A stretch of DNA of 44,774 bases from an uncultured Clostridia bacterium (GCA_905210855.1 CAJLYL010000004.1:1-44774), one strand, 5' to 3'; counted from the first letter of the stretch, positions 27,071 to 36,385 are shown. A program made the numbers and translations. The notes: generated by a model from the sequence alone, not told the origin.

Positions 27071-28372
27071 ATGGAAGAGAGGTTTTGTAAATTGGATAAA
27101 GAACTGACCAAAGACATCAAAAAAGAAGAGGAAAACGTCAAAAAGCCGGCAAAGAAGGCGGCGAAACCGAGTGCCGAGAAGAAAGCAGCGCCAAAAGCCG
27201 AAAAAGCGGAAAAAGCAAAAACCGAAAAGGCGGATAAATCCGGCAAGAGCAAAAAATCGGCCGCAAATGACAAACAGGGCGAAAAGCCGCAGGAGATTCC
27301 GCCGGCAAAAAAAGCAGCTGCCATGGTTGCCGAGCTCATCAGCCTCGGCAAGAAAAACGGCGTCCTGTCGTACAAGGATATTATGGATAAGCTCCAGGAT
27401 ATCCACATGGAGCCGGAGCAGATGGAGAAGGTTTACGAAATCCTCGAATCCAACGGAATAGAAGTTGTTGAGGACCTCGACCAGGAGCTTGAGGAGATAC
27501 AGTCAAATGAGGAGGAAATCGACCTCACCGTGCCCGATGGCATAGGTCTGGACGACCCGGTCAGAATGTATCTCAAGGAGATAGGCAAGGTGCCGCTGCT
27601 CTCCGCGCAGGATGAGATAAAGCTTGCCGAGCGGATGCACAACGGCGACGAGGCGGCAAAAAAGAGACTTGCCGAGGCGAACCTGAGGCTTGTTGTCAGC
27701 ATAGCAAAGCGTTATGTGGGCAGGGGTATGCTCTTCCTCGACCTCATTCAGGAGGGCAACCTCGGTCTTATCAAGGCGGTGGAAAAATTCGACTACACAA
27801 AGGGCTACAAATTCTCCACATATGCTACATGGTGGATAAGACAGGCTATAACACGCTCCATAGCCGACCAGGCGCGCACCATTAGAATACCGGTGCATAT
27901 GGTGGAGACCATAAACAAACTCATCAGAGTGTCGCGCCAGCTGCTCCAGGAGAACGGCAGAGAGCCGCGCGTTGACGAGATAGCCGAGGCAATGAACATG
28001 AATGAGGAACGCGTGCGCGAGATAATGAAGATTGCGCAGGAGCCAGTTTCTCTGGAAACGCCTATCGGCGAAGAGGAGGACAGCATCCTCGGCGACTTTA
28101 TACCGGACAGCGACGCCCCGGCGCCGGCGGACATGGCTGCATTTATGCTGCTTAAGGAGCAGCTTGTGGAGGTGCTCGACACCCTGACCCCGCGCGAGGC
28201 AAAGGTGCTCAAGCTGCGCTTCGGTCTTGAGGACGGCAGGGCAAGGACCCTCGAGGAGGTCGGCGGAGAATTTCAGGTAACGCGTGAGAGAATCCGTCAG
28301 ATTGAGGCAAAGGCGCTGCGCAAGCTGCGCCATCCGAGCAGAAGCAGAAAGCTAAAAGATTTTCTTGAATAA
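27071..28372 (+). CDS. rpoD: Primary (housekeeping) sigma factor
   Basis: This sigma factor directs RNA polymerase to TTGACA/TATAAT promoters, which are seen throughout the window. Of 433 residues, about 1-75 are a Lys-Ala-Glu-rich low-complexity segment. Region 1.1-like sequence follows (AAAMVAELISLGKKNGVLSY), then region 1.2 (DDPVRMYLKEIGKVPLL), region 2 (ANLRLVVSIAKRYVGRGMLF, KFSTYATWWIRQAI), region 3 and region 4 (TLEEVGGEFQVTRERIRQIE). The ATG has only GGTGA upstream. A TTG nine codons in, preceded by GAGAGG, is a plausible alternative start. The KA-rich N-terminal segment is longer than in Bacillus SigA. Confidence 0.97.
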   Translation: MEERFCKLDKELTKDIKKEEENVKKPAKKAAKPSAEKKAAPKAEKAEKAKTEKADKSGKSKKSAANDKQGEKPQEIPPAKKAAAMVAELISLGKKNGVLSYKDIMDKLQDIHMEPEQMEKVYEILESNGIEVVEDLDQELEEIQSNEEEIDLTVPDGIGLDDPVRMYLKEIGKVPLLSAQDEIKLAERMHNGDEAAKKRLAEANLRLVVSIAKRYVGRGMLFLDLIQEGNLGLIKAVEKFDYTKGYKFSTYATWWIRQAITRSIADQARTIRIPVHMVETINKLIRVSRQLLQENGREPRVDEIAEAMNMNEERVREIMKIAQEPVSLETPIGEEEDSILGDFIPDSDAPAPADMAAFMLLKEQLVEVLDTLTPREAKVLKLRFGLEDGRARTLEEVGGEFQVTRERIRQIEAKALRKLRHPSRSRKLKDFLE

Positions 28373-28444
28373 GAGTATCGGCATCCTTTTGCGCGGTGTA
28401 TGTTGCGCCGCGCAAAGCAGTATCTGAAGCGAGGTTAAATATAG

Positions 28445-29134
28445 ATGAAAATATTGATTGTTGATGACGAAAAGGTCATCGTAAAGGCAATGAAATTCAA
28501 TTTTGAAAGAGACGGCTACACGGTGGAGGTAGCATATGACGGCGAAGAGGCGCTGCGTCTTGCGCGCGACAAGACTGTCGGCATAATCATCCTTGACCTC
28601 ATGCTGCCGAAGATTGACGGGCTGACCGTGTGCCAAAAGGTGCGCGAGTTCTCCAATGTGCCCATAATCATGGTGACCGCCAAAACGGAGGACATGGACA
28701 AAATCATGGGTCTGGAGTACGGCGCGGACGACTATGTGACAAAACCGTTTAACATACTGGAGCTTAAGGCGCGCGTAAAGGCGATACTGCGCCGCGTGAC
28801 GCCCGTTGCGCCGCCGTCCGCCGGTGACGCGCGCATGAGCGTGGGCACCGTGGAGCTGGACTACAACAGGCGCACCGTCACCATAGACGGCCGCACCGTG
28901 GATTTGACGAGCAAGGAATTTGACCTTATGGATTTGCTTGTGTCCAACGCCGGCAAGGTGTATTCGCGTGAGAATCTGCTCGACCTGGTGTGGGGCTACG
29001 ATTACCCGGGCGACATAAGGACGGTGGACGTTCATGTGCGCCGGCTGAGGGAGAAGATAGAACCAAACAGCGCAGAACCGATATATTTGCTGACAAAGTG
29101 GGGGGCTGGTTATTATTTTAAAGATGCCCGTTAG
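28445..29134 (+). CDS. OmpR/PhoB-family response regulator
   Basis: The 229-residue protein has an N-terminal receiver domain with acidic pocket Asp7/Asp8, phosphoacceptor Asp51 (ILDLMLP), Thr79 and Lys100 (TKPF). A C-terminal winged-helix DNA-binding domain follows (LTSKEFDLMDLLVSNAGKVY ... RTVDVHVRRLREKIE). GAGGTT precedes the ATG. Its stop overlaps the histidine kinase start by 11 bases, so the pair is translationally coupled. It lies 72 bases after rpoD, with a GC-rich hairpin but no T run between. The sequence resembles WalR/PhoB-type regulators, but the target set cannot be inferred. Confidence 0.95.
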   Translation: MKILIVDDEKVIVKAMKFNFERDGYTVEVAYDGEEALRLARDKTVGIIILDLMLPKIDGLTVCQKVREFSNVPIIMVTAKTEDMDKIMGLEYGADDYVTKPFNILELKARVKAILRRVTPVAPPSAGDARMSVGTVELDYNRRTVTIDGRTVDLTSKEFDLMDLLVSNAGKVYSRENLLDLVWGYDYPGDIRTVDVHVRRLREKIEPNSAEPIYLLTKWGAGYYFKDAR

Positions 29135-30563
29135 TTTCAAATCAACAAGGCTGAGCAGCATAACCGTGAGGCTGGTTATTACATACTTCATTGTAATGAT
29201 TCTCACGCTTATTCTGGTTAGCTACTATATACTCAATTCCATGAGCGGATATATGTACCGCGAGCAGAAGATGAATGTAACCACCATGGCAAACGTGGTG
29301 TCGAGTTTTGCGCCGGAGTACATGAGTGATGACGGCGAGCGGATGGACGAGCGTTTCAGCAATTTTGTCAAGAGCATAGTGGGCGACGCCAAGATGAGAG
29401 TGCTCATACTCGACCGCGATTCCGTGGTTATATTCGATTCGCAGAACAACCACAACGTCATTAACAAGGCGCAGATTAATCCGTCCGTGCTCACGGCGGT
29501 GGGCGGCAAGAGCGGCTACTGCGAATATTACAACGACGACAAAATAATGATGCTTGACGCGGCGGCGCCCATCATGCGCTACGGCGCGGTCAGCGGCGTG
29601 GTGAATGTGGTGTACACCACGGAGGAGGTGGCGGCATTCCGCAGCGCGGCGAAAAACGACATCGCCCTGCTCACCTTCATTGTGTCGCTGCTGGTCGGCA
29701 TAATCATATTCATTGTGGCAAACCTTATGACAAAGCGAATTGTCAATTTTACCGATACCATAACCTCCATGTCGAGCGACGGTATTCTGGACGAGAAGCT
29801 TGACATAAGCGGCAACGACGAGATATCGCGTCTTGCGGTCGCATTCAACGAGATGAGCGATAAGGTGGTAAACCTTGAGCACAAGAGGGTGGAGTTTGTA
29901 TCCAACGCGTCACACGAGCTGAAAACGCCGCTCAGCTCCATAAAGCTTATGGCGGACTCCATTCTGCAAGCGCCCGATATAGACATGGACTACGTGCGCG
30001 AGTTCCTCATAGACATGAACAGCGAGGTTGACCGCCTGAACCGTATTGTAAACAAGCTGCTCTACATCACAAAAATGGACACGGATTCCGAAAAGCTTGA
30101 GGCAGGCATGGACATCACGCCGCTGGGCGAGATTCTTGCCGGCATAGAGAAAAACCTCATGCCGATTGCCAACCGTGACGAGATAAGCCTCACGGTGGAC
30201 GCGCCGGAGGAGGTATATGTCATGGCAAACAAGGATATGCTTTGGCAGGGGATATACAACATCGTGGACAATGCCATAAAGTATTCCAACGAATTCGGCA
30301 AGGTGAATGTGTCGCTGCGCCGCGAGGGGCAAAAGGCGATTATCGCCGTCAGCGACAACGGAGTGGGCATATCGGATGCGGACAAGGAGAAGATTTTTGA
30401 AAGATTCTACCGTGTGGACAAGGCGCGCTCGCGCGATACCGGCGGCACGGGGCTGGGGCTGTCAATAGCGCTTGCCGCGATAGAATTCCACGGCGGACGG
30501 ATAGATGTTGACAGCGAGCCGAATATCGGCTCGACATTCACAATCACTATTCCATGTATATGA
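29124..30563 (+). CDS. Membrane sensor histidine kinase (WalK/PhoR-like)
   Basis: The 479-residue chain has a first membrane helix at about 16-36 and an extracellular sensor of about 140 residues. A second helix (about 180-200, LLTFIVSLLVGIIIFIVANL) leads to HAMP (about 201-253). The dimerisation domain has phospho-accepting His264 in SNASHELKTPLSSIK. The ATPase domain has Asn383 (NIVDNAIKYS), DNGVGI and GTGLGLSIA. It partners the overlapping response regulator. The extracellular part resembles a PAS-like (sCache) fold by pattern only. The GerMN lipoprotein 54 bases downstream probably works with it. Confidence 0.94.
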   Translation: MPVSFKSTRLSSITVRLVITYFIVMILTLILVSYYILNSMSGYMYREQKMNVTTMANVVSSFAPEYMSDDGERMDERFSNFVKSIVGDAKMRVLILDRDSVVIFDSQNNHNVINKAQINPSVLTAVGGKSGYCEYYNDDKIMMLDAAAPIMRYGAVSGVVNVVYTTEEVAAFRSAAKNDIALLTFIVSLLVGIIIFIVANLMTKRIVNFTDTITSMSSDGILDEKLDISGNDEISRLAVAFNEMSDKVVNLEHKRVEFVSNASHELKTPLSSIKLMADSILQAPDIDMDYVREFLIDMNSEVDRLNRIVNKLLYITKMDTDSEKLEAGMDITPLGEILAGIEKNLMPIANRDEISLTVDAPEEVYVMANKDMLWQGIYNIVDNAIKYSNEFGKVNVSLRREGQKAIIAVSDNGVGISDADKEKIFERFYRVDKARSRDTGGTGLGLSIALAAIEFHGGRIDVDSEPNIGSTFTITIPCI

Positions 30564-30617
30564 TTTTCACATTTGACCCATACTGCGGATATCATCCGCC
30601 GAAAGGAGATATATTTG

Positions 30618-31568
30618 ATGAATTTGAAAGCAAAAAAATTTTTGACATTTCTCACTCTTGTCTTTGTCGTGCTCTCTGCCTCGTCATGCGGCGCAGGCAA
30701 GGACGCCGTCACCGGCGACGGCAAATACACCTCGGAGGTGTCGCTGTATTTCTCCAATGCGGACTACAATGACATCGGCTCGGAAAAACGAATGATAATC
30801 TGCGATAACAGTGATTCTCTGCCCGAGGCAGTTATGAAAGAACTGATAAAAGGCCCTGTTGACACTAATCTGCGCGCGGCAATCCCGTCCGGCACTTCGC
30901 TCAACGGCATAGAGACAGACGAGCTTATCACCACGGTGGATTTGTCAAGAGAATTCCTCAACTACGACGGTGCCAACGCCAAGAGCGCGGAGCTCATCGC
31001 CCGTTATTCCATAGTGAAAACCCTGTGCGGATTGGACGGCATAGACAAGGTTGTCATCACGGTGGACGGCAAGCCTCTGCTCAATTCTCAGGGCACACCG
31101 GTAGTCGCTCTCGGCGAGAGCGACATCGTGTTCACCCAAAGCTCCAGCGAGAATGTAACGCAAAAATACATGACGCTGTATTTTGCCGACGACAACGCGC
31201 AGTATCTCACGGCGGAGCGCCGCAAGGCAACCCTTGTGGACAACAGCATAGAAAAAACCGTCGTTGCCGAGATAATCAAAGGCCCCGACAGCGCCAATGC
31301 GTATGCTACACTGCCCAAGGAAACAAAGGTTCTCTCGGTTGAGACCAAAGAGGGCATATGCTTTGTAAACCTGTCCGAGGATTTTATAAACAAATTCTCC
31401 GGCGGCACTGCCGAGGCAACCATGGCGATATATTCCATTGTCGATTCGCTCACCGAGCTGCCCGATACTGACAAGGTGCAGTTCTTAATCGACGGCGTAA
31501 AGGTTGATTCATTCGGCGATTATGTGTTCTCCGAGCCGTTTGAGCGCGACGCCACACTGATTAAATAA
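30618..31568 (+). CDS. Lipoprotein with two GerMN domains
   Basis: The start at 30618 is chosen for AAAGGAGA eight bases upstream. A lipoprotein signal (MNLKAKKFLTFLTLVFVVLS) ends in the lipobox ASSC at Cys23-24. Two GerMN repeats follow, each with ADYN/DDNAQYL strands, an EAVMKELIKGP or TVVAEIIKGP helix, LNGIET / VLSVET, VDLSREFLN / VNLSEDFIN, and AIYSIVDSLTEL with an IDGV turn. GerMN domains occur in sporulation and germination proteins. The order response regulator - kinase - GerMN lipoprotein parallels the actinobacterial mtrA-mtrB-lpqB operon. The protein is probably an extracytoplasmic modulator of the kinase. Confidence 0.88.
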   Translation: MNLKAKKFLTFLTLVFVVLSASSCGAGKDAVTGDGKYTSEVSLYFSNADYNDIGSEKRMIICDNSDSLPEAVMKELIKGPVDTNLRAAIPSGTSLNGIETDELITTVDLSREFLNYDGANAKSAELIARYSIVKTLCGLDGIDKVVITVDGKPLLNSQGTPVVALGESDIVFTQSSSENVTQKYMTLYFADDNAQYLTAERRKATLVDNSIEKTVVAEIIKGPDSANAYATLPKETKVLSVETKEGICFVNLSEDFINKFSGGTAEATMAIYSIVDSLTELPDTDKVQFLIDGVKVDSFGDYVFSEPFERDATLIK

Positions 31569-31633
31569 AATTTTTTCCGCTGCGGTCATCTTGCGCGCAG
31601 ATTTCAAATATAATGAATATCGGAGGGATGTTC

Positions 31634-32908
31634 ATGATGTTTGAAACACTGCACCGGGGTGACCGCAGCTTGTTTGCGCAGTATGCCGCACTTGCGCTGT
31701 CACGCGCCGGATATGAGACGGATATATCAAATGATTTTGACGACAGGCTCTACCGCGCCGTTGTCGCCTTTCAAAACGACAACGGGCTCGCGGCGGACGG
31801 AATAGTCGGCTGCCGCACCTGGGACGCGCTGCGCCCCTATCTCGTGGGCTATCGGCTGATAAAAGCGGCAGACGGCGACACTCTTGAGGACATAGCCGCG
31901 CGCTACGGAGCGGACGCGGCGGCGATTATCACAGCAAACCCCGACATCGGCGAGGACATAGGCGGCGAGTTTGTCACGGTGCCGCTCGGTTTTAACGTGG
32001 TGCCGACAAATGTTGACTACGGCTCCGCCCTCACTGCGCTTGTCACCGAGGGCATAACGGCGCGCTATCCCTTTGTGACTGCGTCCTCCGCCGGCAACAG
32101 CGTCATGGGTACTCCCATAGGCGTAATGAAGATAGGCACGGGGCAGACCGAGGTGTTCTTTAACGCCTCTCACCATGCCAACGAGTGGATAACCACGCCG
32201 CTTGTGCTCAAGTTTGCCGAGAGCTACGCGCAGGCATATGCCTTCGGCGGAGGAATATCGGGCAAGAGTGCCGCGCAGCTCTACGAAACGCGCACGCTGT
32301 ACATAATGCCGCTTGTCAATCCCGACGGAGTGGATTTGGTAAACGGCGGAATAACCGACGAATTTTTTGTAAACCTTACGCGCGGCATATCTGCCGACTA
32401 TCCGTTTATTCCGTACCCGAGCGGCTGGAAAGCAAACATCCTCGGCACAGACCCGAATCTCAACTACCCTGCCGGCTGGATGAATGCGCGCGCAATCAAG
32501 TTTGAAGGGGGCTTTGTCAGCCCTGCGCCGCGCGATTTTGTGGGCACTGCGCCGCTGTCCGCACCGGAGAGCCGCGCGGCATATGAATTTACCCTGGAGC
32601 ATTCGTTTGCGCTGACCATATCATACCACACGCAGGGCGAGGTAATATACTGGAAGTACCTTGACTACGAGCCGGAGCACTCGCGCGCCATTGCTGAGGA
32701 ATTGAGCCGCGTAAGCGGATACGAGGCGGAGACGACGCCGTCCGAATCCGGCTATGCCGGCTACAAGGATTGGTTTATCTCCTACTACAATCTGCCCGGG
32801 TACACGGTGGAGGTGGGGCGCGGAGAGAATCCACTGCCGCTTGCGCAGTTCGACGCGATTTATGCGGCAAATGAGCCGCTCATGGCAACCGCTATGGAGC
32901 TGGCTTAG
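31634..32908 (+). CDS. M14-family gamma-D-glutamyl-meso-DAP peptidase with PG-binding and LysM domains
   Basis: The enzyme resembles Bacillus endopeptidase I, which cuts gamma-D-Glu-DAP bonds in murein peptides. Domains in order: PG_binding_1 (about 5-65; VVAFQNDNGLAADGIVG), LysM (about 70-115; ADGDTLEDIAARYGADAAAI), then the zinc carboxypeptidase domain. Zinc ligands are His181 and Glu184 (HHANEW) and His332 (SYHTQGE); catalytic Glu393 is in TVEVGRGE. The start among several ATGs is 31634, six bases after GGAGGG. No signal peptide is present, as in Bacillus ENP I, suggesting a cytoplasmic or forespore role in recycling. It follows the GerMN gene by about 65 bases. Confidence 0.9.
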   Translation: MMFETLHRGDRSLFAQYAALALSRAGYETDISNDFDDRLYRAVVAFQNDNGLAADGIVGCRTWDALRPYLVGYRLIKAADGDTLEDIAARYGADAAAIITANPDIGEDIGGEFVTVPLGFNVVPTNVDYGSALTALVTEGITARYPFVTASSAGNSVMGTPIGVMKIGTGQTEVFFNASHHANEWITTPLVLKFAESYAQAYAFGGGISGKSAAQLYETRTLYIMPLVNPDGVDLVNGGITDEFFVNLTRGISADYPFIPYPSGWKANILGTDPNLNYPAGWMNARAIKFEGGFVSPAPRDFVGTAPLSAPESRAAYEFTLEHSFALTISYHTQGEVIYWKYLDYEPEHSRAIAEELSRVSGYEAETTPSESGYAGYKDWFISYYNLPGYTVEVGRGENPLPLAQFDAIYAANEPLMATAMELA

Positions 32909-32929
32909 TATTGTACTGCACAACAGCTC

Positions 32930-32965
32930 AAAAAGCCTGCTGACTTTTTCATCAGCAGGCTTTTT
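32930..32965. terminator. Bidirectional terminator between M14 peptidase and groEL
   Basis: AAAAAGCCTGCTGA (32930-32943) is the exact complement of TCAGCAGGCTTTTT (32952-32965). A and T runs on both sides let it stop transcription from either strand. Confidence 0.9.
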
Positions 32966-33001
32966 TCAATACTTTCAATATTTAATTTTACGGTTCCGGC
33001 A

Positions 33002-34636
33002 TTAATACATTCCCATGCCTGCGCCCGGTGCGCCGCCTGCGGGGGCTGCCGCATTCGGGTCTTCCTTGTCCGCAACAACGCTCTCTGTGGTGAGCACCAT
33101 GCTTGCAACGCTTGCCGCATTCTGCAAAGCGCTTCTTGTAACCTTTGCCGGGTCAACAATTCCGGCGTCTATCATGTCAACATATTCCTCGGTGAGGGCG
33201 TTGAAGCCAACTCCCGGTTTGCTTGCGCTTACCTTGTCGAGGATAACCGAGCCTTCGAGTCCGGCATTCTTTGCAATCTGCTTAACCGGCTCTTCCAGTG
33301 CCTTGAGGATGATTTTTACGCCTGTCTTCTCGTCCGGCTCCGTCACGGTGTCAAGCACTTTTTCAACGGCAGGGATAGCGTTTACATATGATGTGCCGCC
33401 GCCTGCGATGATGCCTTCCTCAACCGCCGCCTTGGTAGCTGCCAGCGCGTCCTCTATTCTCATCTTCATCTCTTTCATCTCTGTCTCGGTTGCCGCGCCG
33501 ACCTTGATTACGGCTACGCCGCCGGAGAGCTTAGCCAGTCTTTCCTGGAGCTTTTCTTTGTCAAATTCCGATGTTGTCTCGGCAATCTGATTCTTGATTA
33601 CGGCTATTCTGTCGGCAATAGCGTCCTTGTTGCCGTTGCCGTCAACTATGATTGTGTTCTCCTTGGATATCTTAACCTGCTTAGCGCTGCCGAGCATATC
33701 AAGAGTTGTGTCCTTAAGTTCAAATCCGAGGTCTGAGCTGATTACCTGTCCGCCGGTGAGGATTGCTATATCCTGGAGCATTTCTTTTCTTCTGTCGCCG
33801 AATCCCGGTGCCTTAACCGCAACGCAGTTGAAAGTGCCACGCAGCTTGTTCACGATAAGAGTCGTGAGAGCCTCGCCCTCGATGTCCTCCGCAATGATAA
33901 GCAGCTTCTTGCCCACCTTTACGATCTGCTCGAGCAGCGGCAGAATTTCCTGTATGTTGGATATCTTTTTGTCTGTAATGAGTATGCTTGCGTCGTCGAG
34001 CACAGCCTCCATCTTCTCGGTATCGGTAACCATGTAGGGGGAGATGTAGCCTCTGTCGAACTGCATACCTTCAACAACATCGCTGTAAGTTTCGGCTGTC
34101 TTGGATTCCTCCACGGTGATAACGCCGTCGCTCGACACCTTCTCCATTGCGTCGGCAATGAGCGAGCCGATGTAGTCGTTTGCCGCGGATACGGACGCAA
34201 CACGGGAGATGTCGTCCTTACCGCTCACCGTCTTGGCGTTGTCCTTGATGTACTCAACAGCCGCGTCAACAGCTTTCTGAATACCTTTTCTCACAATCAT
34301 CGGGTTTGCGCCTGCGGCAACATTCTTAAGACCCTCTCTGATGATAGCCTGTGCAAGCAGGGTTGCGGTGGTTGTACCGTCGCCGGCAACGTCGTTTGTC
34401 TTTGTGGCAACCTCTTTCACAAGCTGAGCGCCCATGTTCTCAAACGGATCCTCCAGCTCAATCTCCTTTGCTATGGTAACACCGTCGTTTGTGATGAGCG
34501 GCGAGCCGAATTTCTTGTCCAAAAGCGCGTTTCTGCCCTTAGGGCCCAGCGTTATTTTAACTGCGTCCGCCAGCTGGTCAACGCCTGCCTGGAGAGCGCG
34601 TCTTGCTTCTTCTCCGAATAAAATCTGTTTAGCCAT
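33002..34636 (-). CDS. groEL: Chaperonin GroEL (Hsp60)
   Basis: GroEL forms the double-ring ATP-driven folding chamber and works with GroES. The 544-residue sequence is colinear with the family: the start AKQILFGEEARRALQAGVDQ, LGPKGRN, the ATP-binding VAGDGTTTATLLAQ, the apical domain, EEGIIAGGGTSYVNA, and the flexible C-terminal GAGMGMY repeat. A GGAGGT site precedes the ATG. It lies 45 bases after groES and ends at a shared terminator. Confidence 0.98.
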   Translation of the reverse strand: MAKQILFGEEARRALQAGVDQLADAVKITLGPKGRNALLDKKFGSPLITNDGVTIAKEIELEDPFENMGAQLVKEVATKTNDVAGDGTTTATLLAQAIIREGLKNVAAGANPMIVRKGIQKAVDAAVEYIKDNAKTVSGKDDISRVASVSAANDYIGSLIADAMEKVSSDGVITVEESKTAETYSDVVEGMQFDRGYISPYMVTDTEKMEAVLDDASILITDKKISNIQEILPLLEQIVKVGKKLLIIAEDIEGEALTTLIVNKLRGTFNCVAVKAPGFGDRRKEMLQDIAILTGGQVISSDLGFELKDTTLDMLGSAKQVKISKENTIIVDGNGNKDAIADRIAVIKNQIAETTSEFDKEKLQERLAKLSGGVAVIKVGAATETEMKEMKMRIEDALAATKAAVEEGIIAGGGTSYVNAIPAVEKVLDTVTEPDEKTGVKIILKALEEPVKQIAKNAGLEGSVILDKVSASKPGVGFNALTEEYVDMIDAGIVDPAKVTRSALQNAASVASMVLTTESVVADKEDPNAAAPAGGAPGAGMGMY

Positions 34637-34681
34637 GATTAATTACCTCCGATATATAAAATGTTGTTTATGCAATAAAAA

Positions 34682-34966
34682 TTACTCAACCACTGCGAGT
34701 ATGTCGCCCTGTCTTACAATGATTTTCTCCTCGCCGTCAAGCTTTACCTTTGTGCCGGCATACTGACTGATGAGCACCTTGTCGCCCACCTTTATCTCCA
34801 TTTTGATTTCCTTGCCGTCAACCACGCCTCCGGGGCCAACCGCCAGCACCTCGGCAACCTCCGGCTTCTCCTTTGCGCTGCCCGTGAGAACGATGCCGCT
34901 CTTTGTGGTCTCCTCTGTCTCAATCATTTTGATAACTACTCTGTCTGCCAATGGCTTGATAGTCAT
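34682..34966 (-). CDS. groES: Co-chaperonin GroES (Hsp10)
   Basis: GroES caps the GroEL cavity. The 94-residue protein shows IKPLADRVVIKMIETEETTK, the mobile loop SGIVLTGSAKEKPE and the roof-loop VGPGGVVDGK, ending ILVVVE-like. GGAGGT lies upstream of the ATG. It is the first gene of groES-groEL. A CIRCE-like operator at 35010-35036 and a promoter at 35049-35076 indicate HrcA-type heat-shock repression. Confidence 0.98.
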   Translation of the reverse strand: MTIKPLADRVVIKMIETEETTKSGIVLTGSAKEKPEVAEVLAVGPGGVVDGKEIKMEIKVGDKVLISQYAGTKVKLDGEEKIIVRQGDILAVVE

Positions 34967-35009
34967 GATAAATTACCTCCCGTATATTAAAAAATATTAT
35001 TTTTTGCAT

Positions 35010-35036
35010 TTAGCACTCAAATTGCTTGTTTGCTAA
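35010..35036 (-). promoter_or_regulatory. CIRCE-like operator (HrcA site)
   Basis: TTAGCACTC (35010-35018), nine bases, GTTTGCTAA (35028-35036). One half matches the CIRCE consensus fully and the other differs at two positions. It lies between the promoter and groES, as in other Firmicutes. Confidence 0.85.
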
Positions 35037-35048
35037 TTTCTAAATATA

Positions 35049-35076
35049 ATTATATCTCAAATCGTCACATTTGCAA
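35049..35076 (-). promoter_or_regulatory. Promoter of groES-groEL
   Basis: Minus strand: TTGCAA (35076-35071), 16 bases, TATAAT (35054-35049), just upstream of the CIRCE-like operator. Confidence 0.65.
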
Positions 35077-35087
35077 CCAAACAATAA

Positions 35088-35130
35088 GGCGATTTTTTGA
35101 AAATATCGCCCGATATCTCAAAAAATCGCC
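35088..35130 (-). terminator. Hairpin after ychF, probable terminator
   Basis: GGCGATTTTTTGA (35088-35100) pairs exactly with TCAAAAAATCGCC (35118-35130), about 95 bases after the ychF stop. The T runs lie inside the arms rather than after them, so its efficiency as a terminator is uncertain. Confidence 0.5.
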
Positions 35131-35223
35131 GTTTTGCTTTTGTTTTCTCAATAAGTCATTTGTTAACAGTTTGTTCTCAAATTGCCAAGCCGAGTGCCAA
35201 ACCGTGTCGAATCCTGTCTCAAA

Positions 35224-36321
35224 TCACACATTAAAGCGGAAGAGCACTATGTCGCCGTCATTCATTACATAATCCTTGCCCTCCAGGCGCACCAGCCCTT
35301 TTTCGCGCGCCGCGGCATAAGTTCCGCACAGCATCAGGTCATCATATGACACAACTTCGGCTCTTATGAAGCCTTTTTCAAAATCCGTGTGGATTTTTCC
35401 GGCTGCCTGCGGTGCCTTTGTGCCCCTTTTGATGGTCCATGCGCGGCACTCGTCCGAGCCGCTTGTGAGGAAGCTTATAAGCCCGAGCAGGCTGTAACTC
35501 TTTTTTACCAGGCGGTTAAGCCCCGATTCCTTCAGCCCCAGCTCATTAAGATACGCCGCCTTGTCGTCATCGTCAAGCTCGGACAGCTCCTCCTCTATCT
35601 GCGCGCTTATCGGCAGCACCTCGGCGTTTTCCGCTTTTGCCAGCTCCTCAAGCTTTTTCACATTCGGGTTGTTGTCTATTCCGTTTACAAAGTCGTCCTC
35701 GGCAACGTTTGCCGCATAGATGACGGGCTTTGTTGTCAGCAGGAACAGCTCTTTCATGTATTCCTGCTCCTCCTTGGATATCTCCACACTCCTTGCCGGC
35801 TTGCCGTCCTCGAGCGCCGCGTGGATTCTCTCGAGCAGCTCAAGCTCCGCTTTGTATTTCTTGTCACCGGTTTTCACCATCTTTGCCACTCTGTCGCGGC
35901 GTTTTTCCACCGCCTCCAGGTCTGCAAAAATCAGCTCCATGTTGATTGTCTCCGCGTCGCGGCAGGCGTCTATCGAGCCGTCCACATGGACTATGTTGCC
36001 GTCCTCAAAGCAGCGCACCACATGGACTATCGCGTCCACCTCGCGTATGTGCGACAGGAACTTGTTGCCCAATCCCTCGCCGCGGCTTGCGCCTTTCACC
36101 AATCCGGCTATGTCCACAAACTCTATAATCGCCGGAGTGGTTTTCTTCGGATTATACATCTCGGACAGCTTATCGAGTCTCTCGTCCGGCACCGCCACAA
36201 CGCCCACATTCGGCTCTATGGTGCAGAACGGATAATTGGCGGATTCCGCCCCTGCCTGAGTTATCGCATTAAAAAGCGTGCTCTTTCCTACATTTGGTAA
36301 TCCAACTATGCCCAATTTCAT
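35224..36321 (-). CDS. ychF: Ribosome-associated ATPase YchF (OLA1 family)
   Basis: YchF is an Obg-related P-loop protein that prefers ATP and binds ribosomes. The 365-residue length is typical. Motifs: G1 GLPNVGKSTLFN at the N-terminus, G2 region YPFCTIEPNVG, G3 VDIAGLVKGASRGEGLGN, the NVAEDD (NxxE) specificity segment, a coiled-coil insert, and the C-terminal TGS domain (FLTSGSDECRAWTIKRGTKA ... YVMNDGDIVLFRFNV). AAGGAGA precedes the ATG. It has its own promoter at 36357-36385. Confidence 0.97.
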   Translation of the reverse strand: MKLGIVGLPNVGKSTLFNAITQAGAESANYPFCTIEPNVGVVAVPDERLDKLSEMYNPKKTTPAIIEFVDIAGLVKGASRGEGLGNKFLSHIREVDAIVHVVRCFEDGNIVHVDGSIDACRDAETINMELIFADLEAVEKRRDRVAKMVKTGDKKYKAELELLERIHAALEDGKPARSVEISKEEQEYMKELFLLTTKPVIYAANVAEDDFVNGIDNNPNVKKLEELAKAENAEVLPISAQIEEELSELDDDDKAAYLNELGLKESGLNRLVKKSYSLLGLISFLTSGSDECRAWTIKRGTKAPQAAGKIHTDFEKGFIRAEVVSYDDLMLCGTYAAAREKGLVRLEGKDYVMNDGDIVLFRFNV

Positions 36322-36356
36322 GTTGTGTCACTTCTCCTTGTTTTTCACATGAGTTA

Positions 36357-36385
36357 ATTGTATCATATTTTTTTGTCGGTTTCAA
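36357..36385 (-). promoter_or_regulatory. Promoter of ychF
   Basis: Minus strand: TTGAAA (36385-36380), 17 bases, TACAAT (36362-36357) with a TG extended -10. The leader is about 30 bases. Confidence 0.7.

Noticed and set aside
31569..31627. A sporulation sigma-factor promoter before the M14 peptidase
   Set aside because: TATAAT is present at 31609-31614 but no -35 of any class is spaced correctly, so it was not annotated.
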